Below, one piece after another: positions 51,051 to 60,062 of a DNA stretch of 64,000 nt (positions are counted from its first letter, which is position 1; each line of letters begins with the position of its first letter). The stretch is taken from contig NZ_WUTW01000001.1 in NCBI RefSeq assembly GCF_009831215.1, positions 1,817,423 through 1,881,422 of the forward strand. Direction: 5' to 3'. Below the pieces are notes generated by a model that was not told where the DNA came from, did not search any database, and saw only the letters and a program-made list of their open reading frames with translations. The position numbers were made by a program, and so were the translations under genes. Origin of the DNA: Actinomadura rayongensis (GTDB lineage: Bacteria; Actinomycetota; Actinomycetes; Streptosporangiales; Streptosporangiaceae).

Positions 51051-52336
51051 CGCAGCGCACCGCGCAGCGTGACGCGCGTCCCGTCGCCGGGCACGGCCGG
51101 CCGGGACGGCACGGGAGGTCGGTCGGGGTCGGTTGGTCGGGGTGGCACGGGAGGTCGGTCGGGGTCGGTTGGTCGGGGTGGCGCCGAGTGGACGTGGACG
51201 GTGACGCCGTGCGCGGCGAGCGCGGACCCGGCCGTCACGCCGAGCCCGAACCCGCGCGGCGCGGCGGCCGGGTCGAAGCCGCGCCCGTCGTCGGCGACCG
51301 TGACCTCCCACTCGCCCTCGTCGGGGTCGGCGTCGGCGTGGACGACCACCGACGTCGCGCCCGCGTGCAGCCGGACGTTCGCCAGCAGCGTCGCCACGGC
51401 CGCCCGGACGGCCCGCGCCGTCGCCGGGTCCAGCACGACGCCGTCCGCGAGGTCGGTGACGACCTCCAGCGGCAGGTCGGCGTACTCGCCCGCCGCCGCG
51501 CGCACCGCCCCGACGAGGGTCGCGCCGTCGGGGACGCGGTCGGGCTCGTCCAGGAACGCGCGGACGCGGTTGGCGAGCGCCTCGGCCTGGGCGCGCAGCG
51601 GCCCGTCCAGCGCGGCCGGGACCGTTCCACCCGCGAGCAGCCGCAGCACGCCCACGTTGTCGTGCAGCAGGACCCGCTGCCGCTCCAGCTCGCGCAGCCG
51701 CGCCGTCTCGGCGGCGGCCCGCGCCGCCTCGGCCCGGGCCCGCTCGGCGTCGGCGGCGAGCCGCCGCAGGTAGCCGGTGAGGAGCCGGCCGAGCGCCGCG
51801 AACCCGGCGTAGGCGACGGCGTTGCCGAGCACGGTGGAGCGGTGGACGGCGGGGACGTCCAGCGACGTGCCCAGATAGCACCCGGCGAGCAGCACGACGA
51901 CGAGCGCGGTCTCCCGCCGCCGCCCGAACGCGACGGCCGCGCCGACGGCCGTGCTCAGCGTGCAGGCGAACCCGAAGGCCGTCCAGCTCCCGGTGCGGTC
52001 GGCGGCGGAGCTGAACGCGGGCTGGGCCAGCAGCACCAGGCAGGCCGCGCCGGTGTCCGCCCAGGCCAGCGGGCGGTTGCGGTACGAGCCGGCGCGCAGG
52101 ACGAGCACCGCGACGACCGCCGACTCGGCGAGATAGCCGCCGAGCACGGCCGCGAAGACGCCCGGACGGGTCGCGTGCGCCTGCGCCTGCGGGAACGCGA
52201 CGGCGAGCTGGGCCAAATTGACCGCCCGGACGCCGACGACCACGGCGACCGCGCACCACTCCACCCCGGCGGGCGTGGTCGGCAGCGCGCCCTGCCCGTC
52301 CCGCCACCGCCGCAGCGCGGCCCGCCCCGTTCCCAT
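51047..52336 (-). CDS. Sensor histidine kinase, partner of the LuxR regulator
   Basis: 429 residues: about six membrane helices (28-195), a coiled coil rich in Ala/Glu/Arg (about 195-230), a His box LLHDNVGVLRLL, a shortened ATPase core with N-box-like ATLLANVRLHA and G1 DDGRGFD. Between the last strands an in-frame 36-bp tandem repeat inserts Pro-rich PPRPTDPDRPPV twice, an unusual spot close to the ATP lid. The two genes form an operon with the downstream membrane protein. Confidence 0.85.
   Translation of the reverse strand: MGTGRAALRRWRDGQGALPTTPAGVEWCAVAVVVGVRAVNLAQLAVAFPQAQAHATRPGVFAAVLGGYLAESAVVAVLVLRAGSYRNRPLAWADTGAACLVLLAQPAFSSAADRTGSWTAFGFACTLSTAVGAAVAFGRRRETALVVVLLAGCYLGTSLDVPAVHRSTVLGNAVAYAGFAALGRLLTGYLRRLAADAERARAEAARAAAETARLRELERQRVLLHDNVGVLRLLAGGTVPAALDGPLRAQAEALANRVRAFLDEPDRVPDGATLVGAVRAAAGEYADLPLEVVTDLADGVVLDPATARAVRAAVATLLANVRLHAGATSVVVHADADPDEGEWEVTVADDGRGFDPAAAPRGFGLGVTAGSALAAHGVTVHVHSAPPRPTDPDRPPVPPRPTDPDRPPVPSRPAVPGDGTRVTLRGALR
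51108..51179. repeat. Perfect 36-bp tandem repeat (2 copies) inside kinase gene
   Basis: Bases 51108-51143 are repeated exactly at 51144-51179. Unit begins GGCACGGGAGGTCGG and encodes a 12-residue Pro/Asp/Arg block on the minus strand, so the frame is kept. Confidence 0.9.
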
Positions 52337-52519
52337 GACGACGCATCCTGTCCCACGCCGCGCGCCGCCGCCACCCGGGAAATCCCGGTGGTCCCGGTTC
52401 GTCCGGCGGCCTACGCTCGGCCCGGACGGACGCGCAGCTCCGCCGGGCCTCCCGAGGGCCCGGCGGTGGAGCGTTCCGTTCTGAGTGCGCCGTGCCGTCC
52501 CGCAGCCCGGCGCGGACGG

Positions 52520-52741
52520 TCAGGTGGCGGTGAAGGCGCGGGCGCGCTCGATGACCGGAGCGTCGTCGGCGCAGGCGTAGACCGCGCCGCCGCCGGCCAC
52601 GCGGCCGACCCGGACGGGCGGTGCGGGCCAGCGCTTGCCGCAGACCACGCAGGCCCGTCCGGTGCGCTGGGCGGGCGTGAGGCCGGACGGGTCGAAGCAG
52701 ATCTCGGTGGCGGTGCCGTCGCTCGCGTCGTGGGGCGTCAA
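52520..52741 (-). CDS. Small zinc-knuckle-like protein
   Basis: 73 residues with a CVVCGKRWP knuckle and a later YACADDA; conserved small proteins of this kind are common in actinomycetes and unnamed. TTG start with GGAAGGG about 8 bases upstream. A metal-binding or regulatory role is inference. Confidence 0.55.
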   Translation of the reverse strand: MTPHDASDGTATEICFDPSGLTPAQRTGRACVVCGKRWPAPPVRVGRVAGGGAVYACADDAPVIERARAFTAT

Positions 52742-52894
52742 GGTCGATCCCTTCCGGGGCGGGGAGCGGCCGGGTCGGACGCCGAAGCACCTACCGGCCT
52801 TCAGCGGCTATTCCCGGCTAGTCCGCATTCAACCATTTCGCCAGAGTTTGTGCGTAGGGGCCAGCGGAAGAGAAATATTCTTCGGGACGACGCG

Positions 52895-52921
52895 GGGAAC
52901 TTTTCAGAACCCGACAACGTC
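52895..52921 (+). promoter_or_regulatory. Candidate ECF-sigma (SigE-like) promoter
   Basis: GGGAAC (52895-52900), 17-base spacer, CGTC (52918-52921), matching the -35 AAC and -10 CGTC pattern of envelope-stress ECF factors, 29 bases before the start of the SGNH hydrolase gene. Confidence 0.4.
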
Positions 52922-52949
52922 TGCGTTCACGAACGGGGGAGGGACGACG

Positions 52950-53999
52950 ATGACGGGACCGGCCGCCTGGGCGCACCGCGCCCGCGAGCGCTTCGGCGAA
53001 CGGGCCGTGACCGCCGTCGTCCTGCTGGCGCTCGTCCTCGCGGCGATCGTGCCGCTGGCCGTGTTCCCCGCCGCGCGCTGCGAGATCTTCGGCGCGGGCT
53101 GCCGGGCGCCCCTGGCGAGCGTCCACGGCGACGCCCCCCGCGCGCGGCAGGCCCTGGCGCCCGCCGTCGCCGCCGCGTCCGGCGGGTACGCGGCGCTCGG
53201 CGACTCCTACTCGGCGGGCGTCGGCGCGGAGACGACCGTCGCCGACCAGAACCCGCTGGCCCGCTGCCACCGGACGTCCAACGCCTACTACCACGCGGTC
53301 GCCGGCGCGTTCCGGTTCACGAGCGCCGGGTTCTTCGCCTGCTCGGGCGCGACGGTGAACGACGTCCTGCACGGACGGTTCGGCGAGCCCCCGCAGATCG
53401 ACCGCGTCCACGCCGACACCACGCTCGTGACGCTGAGCATCGGCGGCAACGACATCGGCTTCTCCAAGATCATCGCGGCCTGCGTCGTGAAGCTGCCGTG
53501 GAGCGGAAGCTGCACCGACCAGGGCGGCGCCATCGCCAAGCGGATGGCGACGCTCCGCCAGACGCTCCCCGACCTGCTCGACCAGATCACCCGCAGGGCA
53601 CCCCGCGCACGCGTCCTGATCATGGGCTACCCGCGCGCGTTCTCCGAGGTCAACGGCGCGGCGGGCGACAACATCAGCGTGTCCGAGCAGCAGTGGCTGA
53701 ACGCCGAGACCCACGACCTCGACGCGCTGATCAAGCAGGCCGCCGCCGAGGCCGACGACCGGATCGACGCGGCGGGCGGCGCCGGCAGCGTCGAGTACGT
53801 GGACGCCTACAGCGCGTTCGCGGGCCACGAGGCGGGCAGCGGCGACCCGTACATGAACGGCCTCGCGGTGAACCTCGCCGCGCTGGAGGCCGAGCCGCGC
53901 AGCTTCCACCCGACCGTGCGCGGCCAGCAGGCCCTCGGCGCCCTGTTCGTCGACCAGGTGAAGAAGGGCCCGGGCCGCGCGCTGCACCCGTACGGCTGA
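52950..53999 (+). CDS. Membrane-anchored SGNH/GDSL hydrolase
   Basis: 349 residues: N-terminal anchor (about 20-40), then an SGNH hydrolase domain. Nucleophile Ser86 in ALGDSYSAG, oxyanion Asn in SIGGNDIGF, catalytic His in SFHPTVRG. Family members are secreted lipases or esterases. ATG 52950 is preceded by GGGGGAGGG; the open frame further upstream (to 52635) carries no signal and overlaps the zinc-protein gene antisense, so it is rejected. Several Cys probably form disulfides. Confidence 0.88.
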   Translation: MTGPAAWAHRARERFGERAVTAVVLLALVLAAIVPLAVFPAARCEIFGAGCRAPLASVHGDAPRARQALAPAVAAASGGYAALGDSYSAGVGAETTVADQNPLARCHRTSNAYYHAVAGAFRFTSAGFFACSGATVNDVLHGRFGEPPQIDRVHADTTLVTLSIGGNDIGFSKIIAACVVKLPWSGSCTDQGGAIAKRMATLRQTLPDLLDQITRRAPRARVLIMGYPRAFSEVNGAAGDNISVSEQQWLNAETHDLDALIKQAAAEADDRIDAAGGAGSVEYVDAYSAFAGHEAGSGDPYMNGLAVNLAALEAEPRSFHPTVRGQQALGALFVDQVKKGPGRALHPYG

Positions 54000-54003
54000 G
54001 CGG

Positions 54004-54402
54004 TCAGGCCGGACGGAACAGAAGGTACGCCTCGCCCTCGTCCGGATGCTCGAACACGGCCGTGAGCGGCAGCCCCTCGCGCGGCGCGTCCACGCCGGTG
54101 AGCCGCGTGTAGAGCCACGGCCCCTCGGCCAGCTCGACCAGCGCGAGCAGCGCGGGCGGCGGGACGGTCCCGTCGGCGGCCGGACGGCCGTGGACGGTCG
54201 TCCAGGTCACGAGCGTTCCGGCGCCCGACGCCTCCGCCCAGCCCGGGTCCTCGTCGCCGCAGCCGGGGCAGCACGCGGCGTCCGGCGCGAGCCACCGGTC
54301 GCACGCCGCGCAGCGCCGGACGACGAGCCGGTCCTCGGCCGCGCCGTCGAAGAACGGGTCGGTGCGGAAGTCGCGGCGCAGCACGCCGATCTCCAGCGGC
54401 AT
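54004..54402 (-). CDS. Zn-ribbon OB-fold protein (DUF35 type), thiolase partner
   Basis: 132 residues: rubredoxin-like ribbon with CAAC and CPGC (about 31-50), then an OB fold (about 55-130). DUF35 proteins bind acyl-CoA and associate with thiolase-like enzymes. It is 3 bases downstream of the thiolase-like gene, so the two form a complex by family precedent. Confidence 0.85.
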   Translation of the reverse strand: MPLEIGVLRRDFRTDPFFDGAAEDRLVVRRCAACDRWLAPDAACCPGCGDEDPGWAEASGAGTLVTWTTVHGRPAADGTVPPPALLALVELAEGPWLYTRLTGVDAPREGLPLTAVFEHPDEGEAYLLFRPA

Positions 54403-54405
54403 CGG

Positions 54406-55566
54406 TCAGGCCCCCTTCGCGTGCGGGCTGAGGATCAGCGTGGAGTGGTGGTCGAGGATGCCGCCGTTCCCGCTGACGAGGATGACGTCGTTCGCGGGCG
54501 CCTGCCGCTCCCCGCCGTCGCCGCGCGCCTGGATGACGGCCTCCGACAGCGGCGTCATGCCCCACATGTAGTAGCCGGAGAGCTGCCCGCCGCCGGTATT
54601 GGTCGGCAGCGACCCGCCGGGCGCCAGCGCGCCGGACGCGGCGAACGGCCCGCCCTCGCCCTTGGCGCAGAACCCGTAGTCCTCCAGGGAGACGAGGACG
54701 GTGTAGGTGTAGCAGTCGTACAACTGGCAGACGTCCACGTCGTCCACGGTGACGCCGGCCATCTTCATCGCGACCGGCCCGGACACGGCCGCGCCGGTGG
54801 TCAGCCCGAACCCGCTGCCGCGCTCGCGCCGGTGCCCCGGGTGCCCCTGCCCCCACCCCCACAAATGGACCGGCGGACGCGCGAGCGACGCGGCCCGGTC
54901 GGCGCCGGTGACGATCACGGCGATCGCCCCGTTCGACACCAGGCAGCAGTCGAGCAGGTGCAGCGGCTCGGCGACCCACCGCGACGCCTGGTGGTCGGCG
55001 AGCGTGATCGGTTCGCGCATCTGGGCGAGCGGGTTGCGCGCGGCCCACTGCCGGGTGCCGACGGCGATGGCGCCGAGCTGCTCGCTCGTCGTCCCGTACC
55101 GGGCCATGTGGCGCTGCGCGGCGAGCGCGTAGTAGGCGTTGACGCTGCGCAGCCCGAGCGCGGCGGTCATCCCGCCGAACCCGTACCACTCGCGGGCGTC
55201 GCGCTGGTAGGCCGCCCCGGACGACTGCTGCGGCTGCAAGGGAGCGTCCGCGAAGACACAGGCGACCGTCGTTGCGGCGCCGCTGAGGACGGACATCGCC
55301 GCGTACGACACCATCGCCCCGGCCGTCGCGCCGAAGGAGTCCATTGTGGTGAGCAGGCGCAGGTCGCGCAGCCCGAGCGTCTCGGCCAGCTCGATGCCGG
55401 GGGAGCCGCCGAGGCCGTGGCTGACGACGAGTCCGTCCAGGTCGGCGAGGTCCAGCCCGGCGTCGGCGGCGGCGAGCCGGACGGCGTCGGCGGCGAGGCG
55501 GCGGGGGCTGCGCCCGAAGACCTTGCCCAGCTCGGTCATGCCGAGTCCGGCGATGGCGGCGTTCAC
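54406..55566 (-). CDS. Thiolase-superfamily protein lacking the nucleophile Cys
   Basis: 386 residues of the SCP2-thiolase/lipid-transfer type. N-terminal IAGLGMTELGKVFGR, C-terminal Gly-rich SGNGGILDHHS. The position where thiolases have the acyl-accepting Cys reads TTMDSFGATAGAMV with no Cys, as in DUF35-linked non-condensing aldolases and hydrolases, so a lyase-like role on acyl-CoA is more likely than ketothiolysis. GTG start with GGGAGGAAGG upstream. Confidence 0.82.
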   Translation of the reverse strand: MNAAIAGLGMTELGKVFGRSPRRLAADAVRLAAADAGLDLADLDGLVVSHGLGGSPGIELAETLGLRDLRLLTTMDSFGATAGAMVSYAAMSVLSGAATTVACVFADAPLQPQQSSGAAYQRDAREWYGFGGMTAALGLRSVNAYYALAAQRHMARYGTTSEQLGAIAVGTRQWAARNPLAQMREPITLADHQASRWVAEPLHLLDCCLVSNGAIAVIVTGADRAASLARPPVHLWGWGQGHPGHRRERGSGFGLTTGAAVSGPVAMKMAGVTVDDVDVCQLYDCYTYTVLVSLEDYGFCAKGEGGPFAASGALAPGGSLPTNTGGGQLSGYYMWGMTPLSEAVIQARGDGGERQAPANDVILVSGNGGILDHHSTLILSPHAKGA

Positions 55567-55635
55567 GACCTTCCTCCCTTTCCGTCGGTCGCCGCCACCG
55601 TACCGAATCCAGTTCGGCTGAGCCGCGGCGCCCCG

Positions 55636-56442
55636 TCAGGTCGCGAGGACGGCCTGGAGGAAGTCCCGCGTCCGTTGTTCCGTCGGCTCGTTGAAGATCT
55701 GGTCCGGCGGCCCCTGCTCCACGATCTGCCCCTGGTCGAACATCAGCACCCGGTCGGAGATGTCGCGGGCGAACCGCATCTCGTGCGTGACGCACAGCAG
55801 CGTCAGGTCGGACTCGCGCGCGATGTCGCGCAGCAGGTCCTGCACGCCGACGACCAGCTCGGGGTCCAGCGCGGACGTGACCTCGTCCAGCAGCAGCACC
55901 TTCGGCTGCATCGCCAGCGCCCGCGCGATCGCGACGCGCTGCTGCTGCCCGCCCGACAGCCGGGTCGGGTGCGCGTCGGCCTTGTCGGCGAGGCCGACGA
56001 GGTCCAGCAGGGACGTCGCCCGCTCGACGGCCTCGTCCCGCGACAGGCCGAGCACCCGCACCGGCGCCTCGGTGAGGTTGCGCAGGACGCTCATGTTCGG
56101 GAACAGGTTGAACTGCTGGAACACCATCCCGACCTGCTTGCGCATCTCGTGCAGGTGCTTCTGGTTGGCCGGGACGCGCTTCCCGCCGCGCTCCCTGTGC
56201 CAGAGTGTGTCGTCGCCGATCCAGATCAGCCCGCCGTCGGGCCGCTCCAGCGTCATCAGCAGGCGCAGGATCGTCGTCTTGCCGGACCCGGACGGCCCGA
56301 TGAGCGTCACCCGCTCGCCGGGCGCGACCGCGAAGTCCAGCTCGCGGAGCACGGCGTTGGCGCCGAAGCGCTTCACGACCTTCTCGAACTTCAGGCCCGG
56401 CGCCTGCCCGGCGGGCAGCGCCTTCTTCTCAGTCGGTGGCAT
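55636..56442 (-). CDS. ehuA: Ectoine/hydroxyectoine ABC transporter ATPase
   Basis: 268-residue polar-amino-acid-type ABC ATPase: Walker A GPSGSGKTT, Q-loop VFQQFNLFP, signature LSGGQQQRVAIARAL, Walker B VLLLDEVTSALDP, H-loop THEM. ATG 56442 lies inside ehuD (14-base overlap). The ectoine assignment rests on the adjacent ectABCD genes. Last gene of the ect-ehu unit. Confidence 0.85.
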   Translation of the reverse strand: MPPTEKKALPAGQAPGLKFEKVVKRFGANAVLRELDFAVAPGERVTLIGPSGSGKTTILRLLMTLERPDGGLIWIGDDTLWHRERGGKRVPANQKHLHEMRKQVGMVFQQFNLFPNMSVLRNLTEAPVRVLGLSRDEAVERATSLLDLVGLADKADAHPTRLSGGQQQRVAIARALAMQPKVLLLDEVTSALDPELVVGVQDLLRDIARESDLTLLCVTHEMRFARDISDRVLMFDQGQIVEQGPPDQIFNEPTEQRTRDFLQAVLAT

Positions 56443-57085
56443 GGCTGCGCCTCTCCAGGCGGCGGACGAGAACGGACGACACAACGCTGACCAGCACGAA
56501 CAGGACGCCGACCAGCGTGATCGGCTCCAGGAACCGCAGCGTGTGCGTCCCGGTGGTGTACGCGGTGTTCAGCAGCTCGGCGACGTTGATGCCGAGCAGG
56601 AGCGGGGAGTCCTTGAACATCGCGATCAGGTAGTTGCCGAGGGTCGGCACGACGCGGCGGATCGCCTGCGGCAGGATCACGTCCAGCCAGGTCCGCGACC
56701 GGGGGAGGTTCAGCGCGACGGCCGCCTCCCACTGCCCGCGCGGGACGTCGTCGATCCCGCCCCGGTAGACCTCGGCGGTGTAGGTGGAGTAGTGCAGGCC
56801 GAGCCCGATCACCCCGGCGGTGAGCGGCCCGAGCGTGATCCCCCAGGTCGGCAGCACGTAGTAGAGGAAGAACAGCTGCACGAGCAGCGGCGTGCTGCGG
56901 ACGAACTCGGTGACCCACCGGACGGTCTGGTTGACGACCGCGCTCGGCGTGCGGCGCAGGAGCGTCCACACGAGCCCGAGCAGGACGGCGATGACGTAGC
57001 CGAGCAGCGTCGCGGTGACGGTGACGCGCAGCCCGTCCAGCAGGTCGGGCAGGATGTCGCCGGTGTAGTGCCAGTCCCACTCCAT
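56429..57085 (-). CDS. ehuD: Ectoine/hydroxyectoine ABC transporter permease
   Basis: 218-residue HisM-type permease with about five helices and the EAA loop EAAVALNLPRSRTWLDVILPQA (two parts). ATG 57085 overlaps the ehuC stop by one base (TGATG). It pairs with EhuC as heterodimer. Confidence 0.85.
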   Translation of the reverse strand: MEWDWHYTGDILPDLLDGLRVTVTATLLGYVIAVLLGLVWTLLRRTPSAVVNQTVRWVTEFVRSTPLLVQLFFLYYVLPTWGITLGPLTAGVIGLGLHYSTYTAEVYRGGIDDVPRGQWEAAVALNLPRSRTWLDVILPQAIRRVVPTLGNYLIAMFKDSPLLLGINVAELLNTAYTTGTHTLRFLEPITLVGVLFVLVSVVSSVLVRRLERRSHATD

Positions 57086-57750
57086 CAGGTCGCCTCCGCC
57101 CGGCGGCCGAGCATCCGGTCCACGCGCCGTTCGGCGAGCCGGACGAGCGACTGCAGCGCCTGCGCGATCACGAAGTAGATCAGCAGGATCGCCACGTACG
57201 TCCACAGCGTCTCGCCGGTGGCGTTCTGGATCTGCTTGGCGCGGAAGGTCAGGTCGCCGATGGTGATGAGCGAGACCACGGCCGAGCCTTTCATCAGCTC
57301 GATGACGAGGTTGCCGAACGGCGGCAGCATCAGCGCGACGGCCTGCGGCAGGATCACCCGCCGCATGCGCTGCACCGGCGTGAAGTTGAGCGCGACCGTC
57401 GCCTCGTACTGGGCCTTAGGGACGGCCCGGACGGCGCCGCGCACGACCTCCGCGCCGTACGCGCCGATGTTGAGGCCGAGCGACAGGACGGCCGCGGCCA
57501 TCGGCGTGAACCGGAACCCGACGAGCGGGAGCGCGTAGAAGAACCAGTACATGAGCACGAGCGTCGCCATGCCGCGGAAGAACTCCACGTACACGCGGCC
57601 GACCGCGCGGACCCACGCGCTGCGGGCGGTGCCCGCCAGCCCGAAGACCAGCGCGAGCACCAGCGCGAGGACGCTCCCGTACACGGTGAGCTGGACGGTC
57701 GTCCACGCGCCCCGCAGGAGCTGCGGGTAGGCGTCCAGGACGTCGGACAT
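57085..57750 (-). CDS. ehuC: Ectoine/hydroxyectoine ABC transporter permease
   Basis: 221-residue HisM/GltK-type permease; five helices, EAA loop (YEATVALNFTPVQRMRRVILPQA region), and a conserved FFRGMATLVLMYWFFYALP segment. ATG 57750 lies 6 bases after the ehuB stop. Confidence 0.85.
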   Translation of the reverse strand: MSDVLDAYPQLLRGAWTTVQLTVYGSVLALVLALVFGLAGTARSAWVRAVGRVYVEFFRGMATLVLMYWFFYALPLVGFRFTPMAAAVLSLGLNIGAYGAEVVRGAVRAVPKAQYEATVALNFTPVQRMRRVILPQAVALMLPPFGNLVIELMKGSAVVSLITIGDLTFRAKQIQNATGETLWTYVAILLIYFVIAQALQSLVRLAERRVDRMLGRRAEAT

Positions 57751-57756
57751 GACGGA

Positions 57757-58650
57757 TCAGCTCGCGCAGAACTTGGCGGCGGTGTCGCCGGCCGTCGGCA
57801 TCTCGGCCTGCGTGAACCCGAACGGCTGCAGGATCGGGAGCAGCCGGTTCGCCGACTTCAGCTCCGCGAGCTTGCCGTTGAACGCCTTGACGAGGTCGGC
57901 GTCGGCCGGACGGAACGCGAACGCGCCCGCGCCGAACTGCTCCTTGCCGCCGATGACCGGGCCGAACGGCGCGGTGACCTCGAACGGCGCGCCCTTGTGC
58001 TTGGCGAGGACGTCGGCGAGCGAGATCCGGGTGAGCCAGACGCAGTCGACCCGTCCGGCCTTCAGGCCCTCGTAGGCGCTGGCCTGGTCGGTGAACGTCT
58101 TGATGTCGCCCGCCTTCACGCCGAGCTTCGCGGCGTAGTCGGCCTCGACCGCGCCGGTCAGCACGCCGACCTTCACGCCCTTCTTCCCCGGGTCCGTGGC
58201 CTGGACGAGCCCCTTCGGGTTGCCCTTCGGGACGAGGAACGCGCTCTTGGCGACGTATTCGGGGTCGGCGAACGCGACCTCCTTGCAGCGGTCGGGCGTG
58301 ACGAACATCCCGGCGGCGATGGCGTCGAACCGCTTGGCCTTCAGCCCGCCGATGAGGCCGCCGAAGTCCACCTGGACGCCCTCGACCTTGCCGATCCCGA
58401 GTTCCCTGAAGATGACCCGGGCGAGTTCGGGGGCCTCGCCGGTCAGTTTGCCGGACGTGTCGGTGTAGCCGTAGGGCGCCTCGTTGGCGAAGCCGACGCG
58501 GATCGCGCCGTCCTTCCTGGCCCGCTCCAGCGTGCCGCCGCCGGTCCGCTCCTGCTCGGGGTCGGTGGTCGAGCAGCCCGCCGCGGCGAGGGGCACGGCC
58601 GCGCCGAGCAGCGCGGCGGTGCGCAGAAAATCACGTCGTGAGGACGTCAT
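57757..58650 (-). CDS. ehuB: Ectoine/hydroxyectoine-binding lipoprotein
   Basis: 297-residue solute-binding protein: twin-arginine-like SRRDFLRT, then lipobox AAGC (Cys at 26), and a type II amino acid-binding fold (VGFANEAPYGYTD ... VDFGGLIGGLKAKRFDAIAAGM in parts). AAGGAG precedes the ATG. Specificity is inferred from ectABCD upstream. Confidence 0.85.
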   Translation of the reverse strand: MTSSRRDFLRTAALLGAAVPLAAAGCSTTDPEQERTGGGTLERARKDGAIRVGFANEAPYGYTDTSGKLTGEAPELARVIFRELGIGKVEGVQVDFGGLIGGLKAKRFDAIAAGMFVTPDRCKEVAFADPEYVAKSAFLVPKGNPKGLVQATDPGKKGVKVGVLTGAVEADYAAKLGVKAGDIKTFTDQASAYEGLKAGRVDCVWLTRISLADVLAKHKGAPFEVTAPFGPVIGGKEQFGAGAFAFRPADADLVKAFNGKLAELKSANRLLPILQPFGFTQAEMPTAGDTAAKFCAS

Positions 58651-58676
58651 CGTCGATCTCCTTGAGGGGGTGGGGG

Positions 58677-58718
58677 TCCGCGCCCGCCGTCGGCGGCGGG
58701 GGTCCCGGCGGGCGCGGA
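58677..58718. terminator. Hairpin between ectD and ehuB
   Basis: Perfect 13-bp inverted repeat TCCGCGCCCGCCG (58677-58689) with 58706-58718, 16-base loop, no U-run. Could be an attenuator or RNA-processing site that sets the ratio of biosynthesis to uptake mRNA. Confidence 0.5.
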
Positions 58719-58738
58719 GTCGGGGTTGGACGCGGTTG

Positions 58739-59644
58739 TTACACGACCGGGGTGAAGTCGCGGGCGCCGATGAACTCCGGGCGCCGGCCGGGCGCCGAGA
58801 ACGGCTCGGCGCAGGCGTTGTCCACGCTGTTGAACACGATGAACACGTTGGACCTCGGGAACGGCGTGATGTTCCCGTTGGACCCGTGCATGCAGTTGCA
58901 GTCGAACATCGTCGCCGAGCCCGCCGGGCCGGTGAACAGCTCGATGCCGTGCTTGTCGGCGAGGATCGACAGGCTGTTGGGGTCGGGCGTGCCGATCTCC
59001 TGGCCGACCAGCGACTCCTTGTAGTGGTCCGCGGGCGTCGCGCCGACGCAGGACACGAACGTCCGGTGCGACCCCGGCATGATCATCAGGCCGCCGTTGT
59101 GGACGAAGTTCTCCGTCAGCGCGATCGAGATGCTGACCGCGCGCATCCGGGGCATCCCGTCCTCGGCGTGCCAGGTCTCGAAGTCCGAGTGCCAGTAGAA
59201 GTCCTTGCCGGTGAACCCGGGCTTGTAGTTCACGCGGCTCTGGTGGACGTAGACGTCCGAGCCGAGGATCTGCCGGGCGCGGCCGACGACGCGCGGGTCG
59301 CGGACCAGCGCGGCGAACACCTCGCTGATCCGGTGCACCTCGAAGATCGACCGGACCTCGCGGGTGCCGCGCTCGGTGACCGTCCGCTCGTCGGCGAGGA
59401 TCCGCGGGTCGGACGCGAGGCGGCGCAGCTCGGCGCGGTAGGTCTCGACCTCGTCGGGCGCCAGCAGCTCGTCCACGGTCAGGTAGCCGTTGGCGTCGTA
59501 GGACCGCAGCGTCTCGGCGTCGATCGGGCCGTCCTCGGGACGGCCGTACACGACGGGGTCCTGCCGGTACAGCAGCGCCGCCTCGCCGGACTTGCGGGTC
59601 GGGTAGGTGTCGTCGATCGACGGATGGGACTCGATGACGCTCAC
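58739..59644 (-). CDS. ectD: Ectoine hydroxylase
   Basis: Fe(II)/2-oxoglutarate dioxygenase converting ectoine to 5-hydroxyectoine. 301 residues, usual length; the iron ligands H-x-D are in [10 protein letters not shown] and the distal His in CMHGSNGN; the QSRVNYKPG region is typical for EctD. GTG 59644 overlaps the ectC stop (GTGA). Confidence 0.95.
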   Translation of the reverse strand: MSVIESHPSIDDTYPTRKSGEAALLYRQDPVVYGRPEDGPIDAETLRSYDANGYLTVDELLAPDEVETYRAELRRLASDPRILADERTVTERGTREVRSIFEVHRISEVFAALVRDPRVVGRARQILGSDVYVHQSRVNYKPGFTGKDFYWHSDFETWHAEDGMPRMRAVSISIALTENFVHNGGLMIMPGSHRTFVSCVGATPADHYKESLVGQEIGTPDPNSLSILADKHGIELFTGPAGSATMFDCNCMHGSNGNITPFPRSNVFIVFNSVDNACAEPFSAPGRRPEFIGARDFTPVV

Positions 59645-60036
59645 GCGTCCTCCTCGGTCAGCAGGGGGTAGGCCCCGTTCTCGTCGTGCGTCTCGCGGCC
59701 CGTGACGGGCGGGTTGAAGACGCAGACGGTGCGGACATCGGTGATGGCGTGGAATTCGTGGTGGTCGTGCTTGTCGAGCAGGTACATGACGCCCGGCTCG
59801 ATCCGGTGCGTCTCGCCGGTCTCCTCGTCGAGCAGCTCGCCCTCGCCCTCGACGCAGTACACGGCCTCGATGTGGTTCGCGTACCACATCCGCGTCCGGG
59901 TACCGGCGTAGAGGATCGTCTCGTGCAGCGAGAAGCCGACCCGGTCCCCGGCGAGGACGAAGCGGCGGCTGCACCAGGTCTCGGCCTGGACGTCGCGGTC
60001 GGTGCCGATGATGTCCTTCAGGGAGCGGACGATCAC
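59641..60036 (-). CDS. ectC: L-ectoine synthase
   Basis: 131-residue cupin that cyclises N-gamma-acetyl-diaminobutyrate to ectoine. Typical EctC stretches: [16 protein letters not shown] start, [17 protein letters not shown] with the metal ligands, and [18 protein letters not shown] 60036 with GGAGAAC upstream. Coupled to ectD by overlap. Confidence 0.96.
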   Translation of the reverse strand: MIVRSLKDIIGTDRDVQAETWCSRRFVLAGDRVGFSLHETILYAGTRTRMWYANHIEAVYCVEGEGELLDEETGETHRIEPGVMYLLDKHDHHEFHAITDVRTVCVFNPPVTGRETHDENGAYPLLTEEDA

Positions 60037-60062
60037 GGTGGCGTTCTCCTTTCGGGTGCGGG

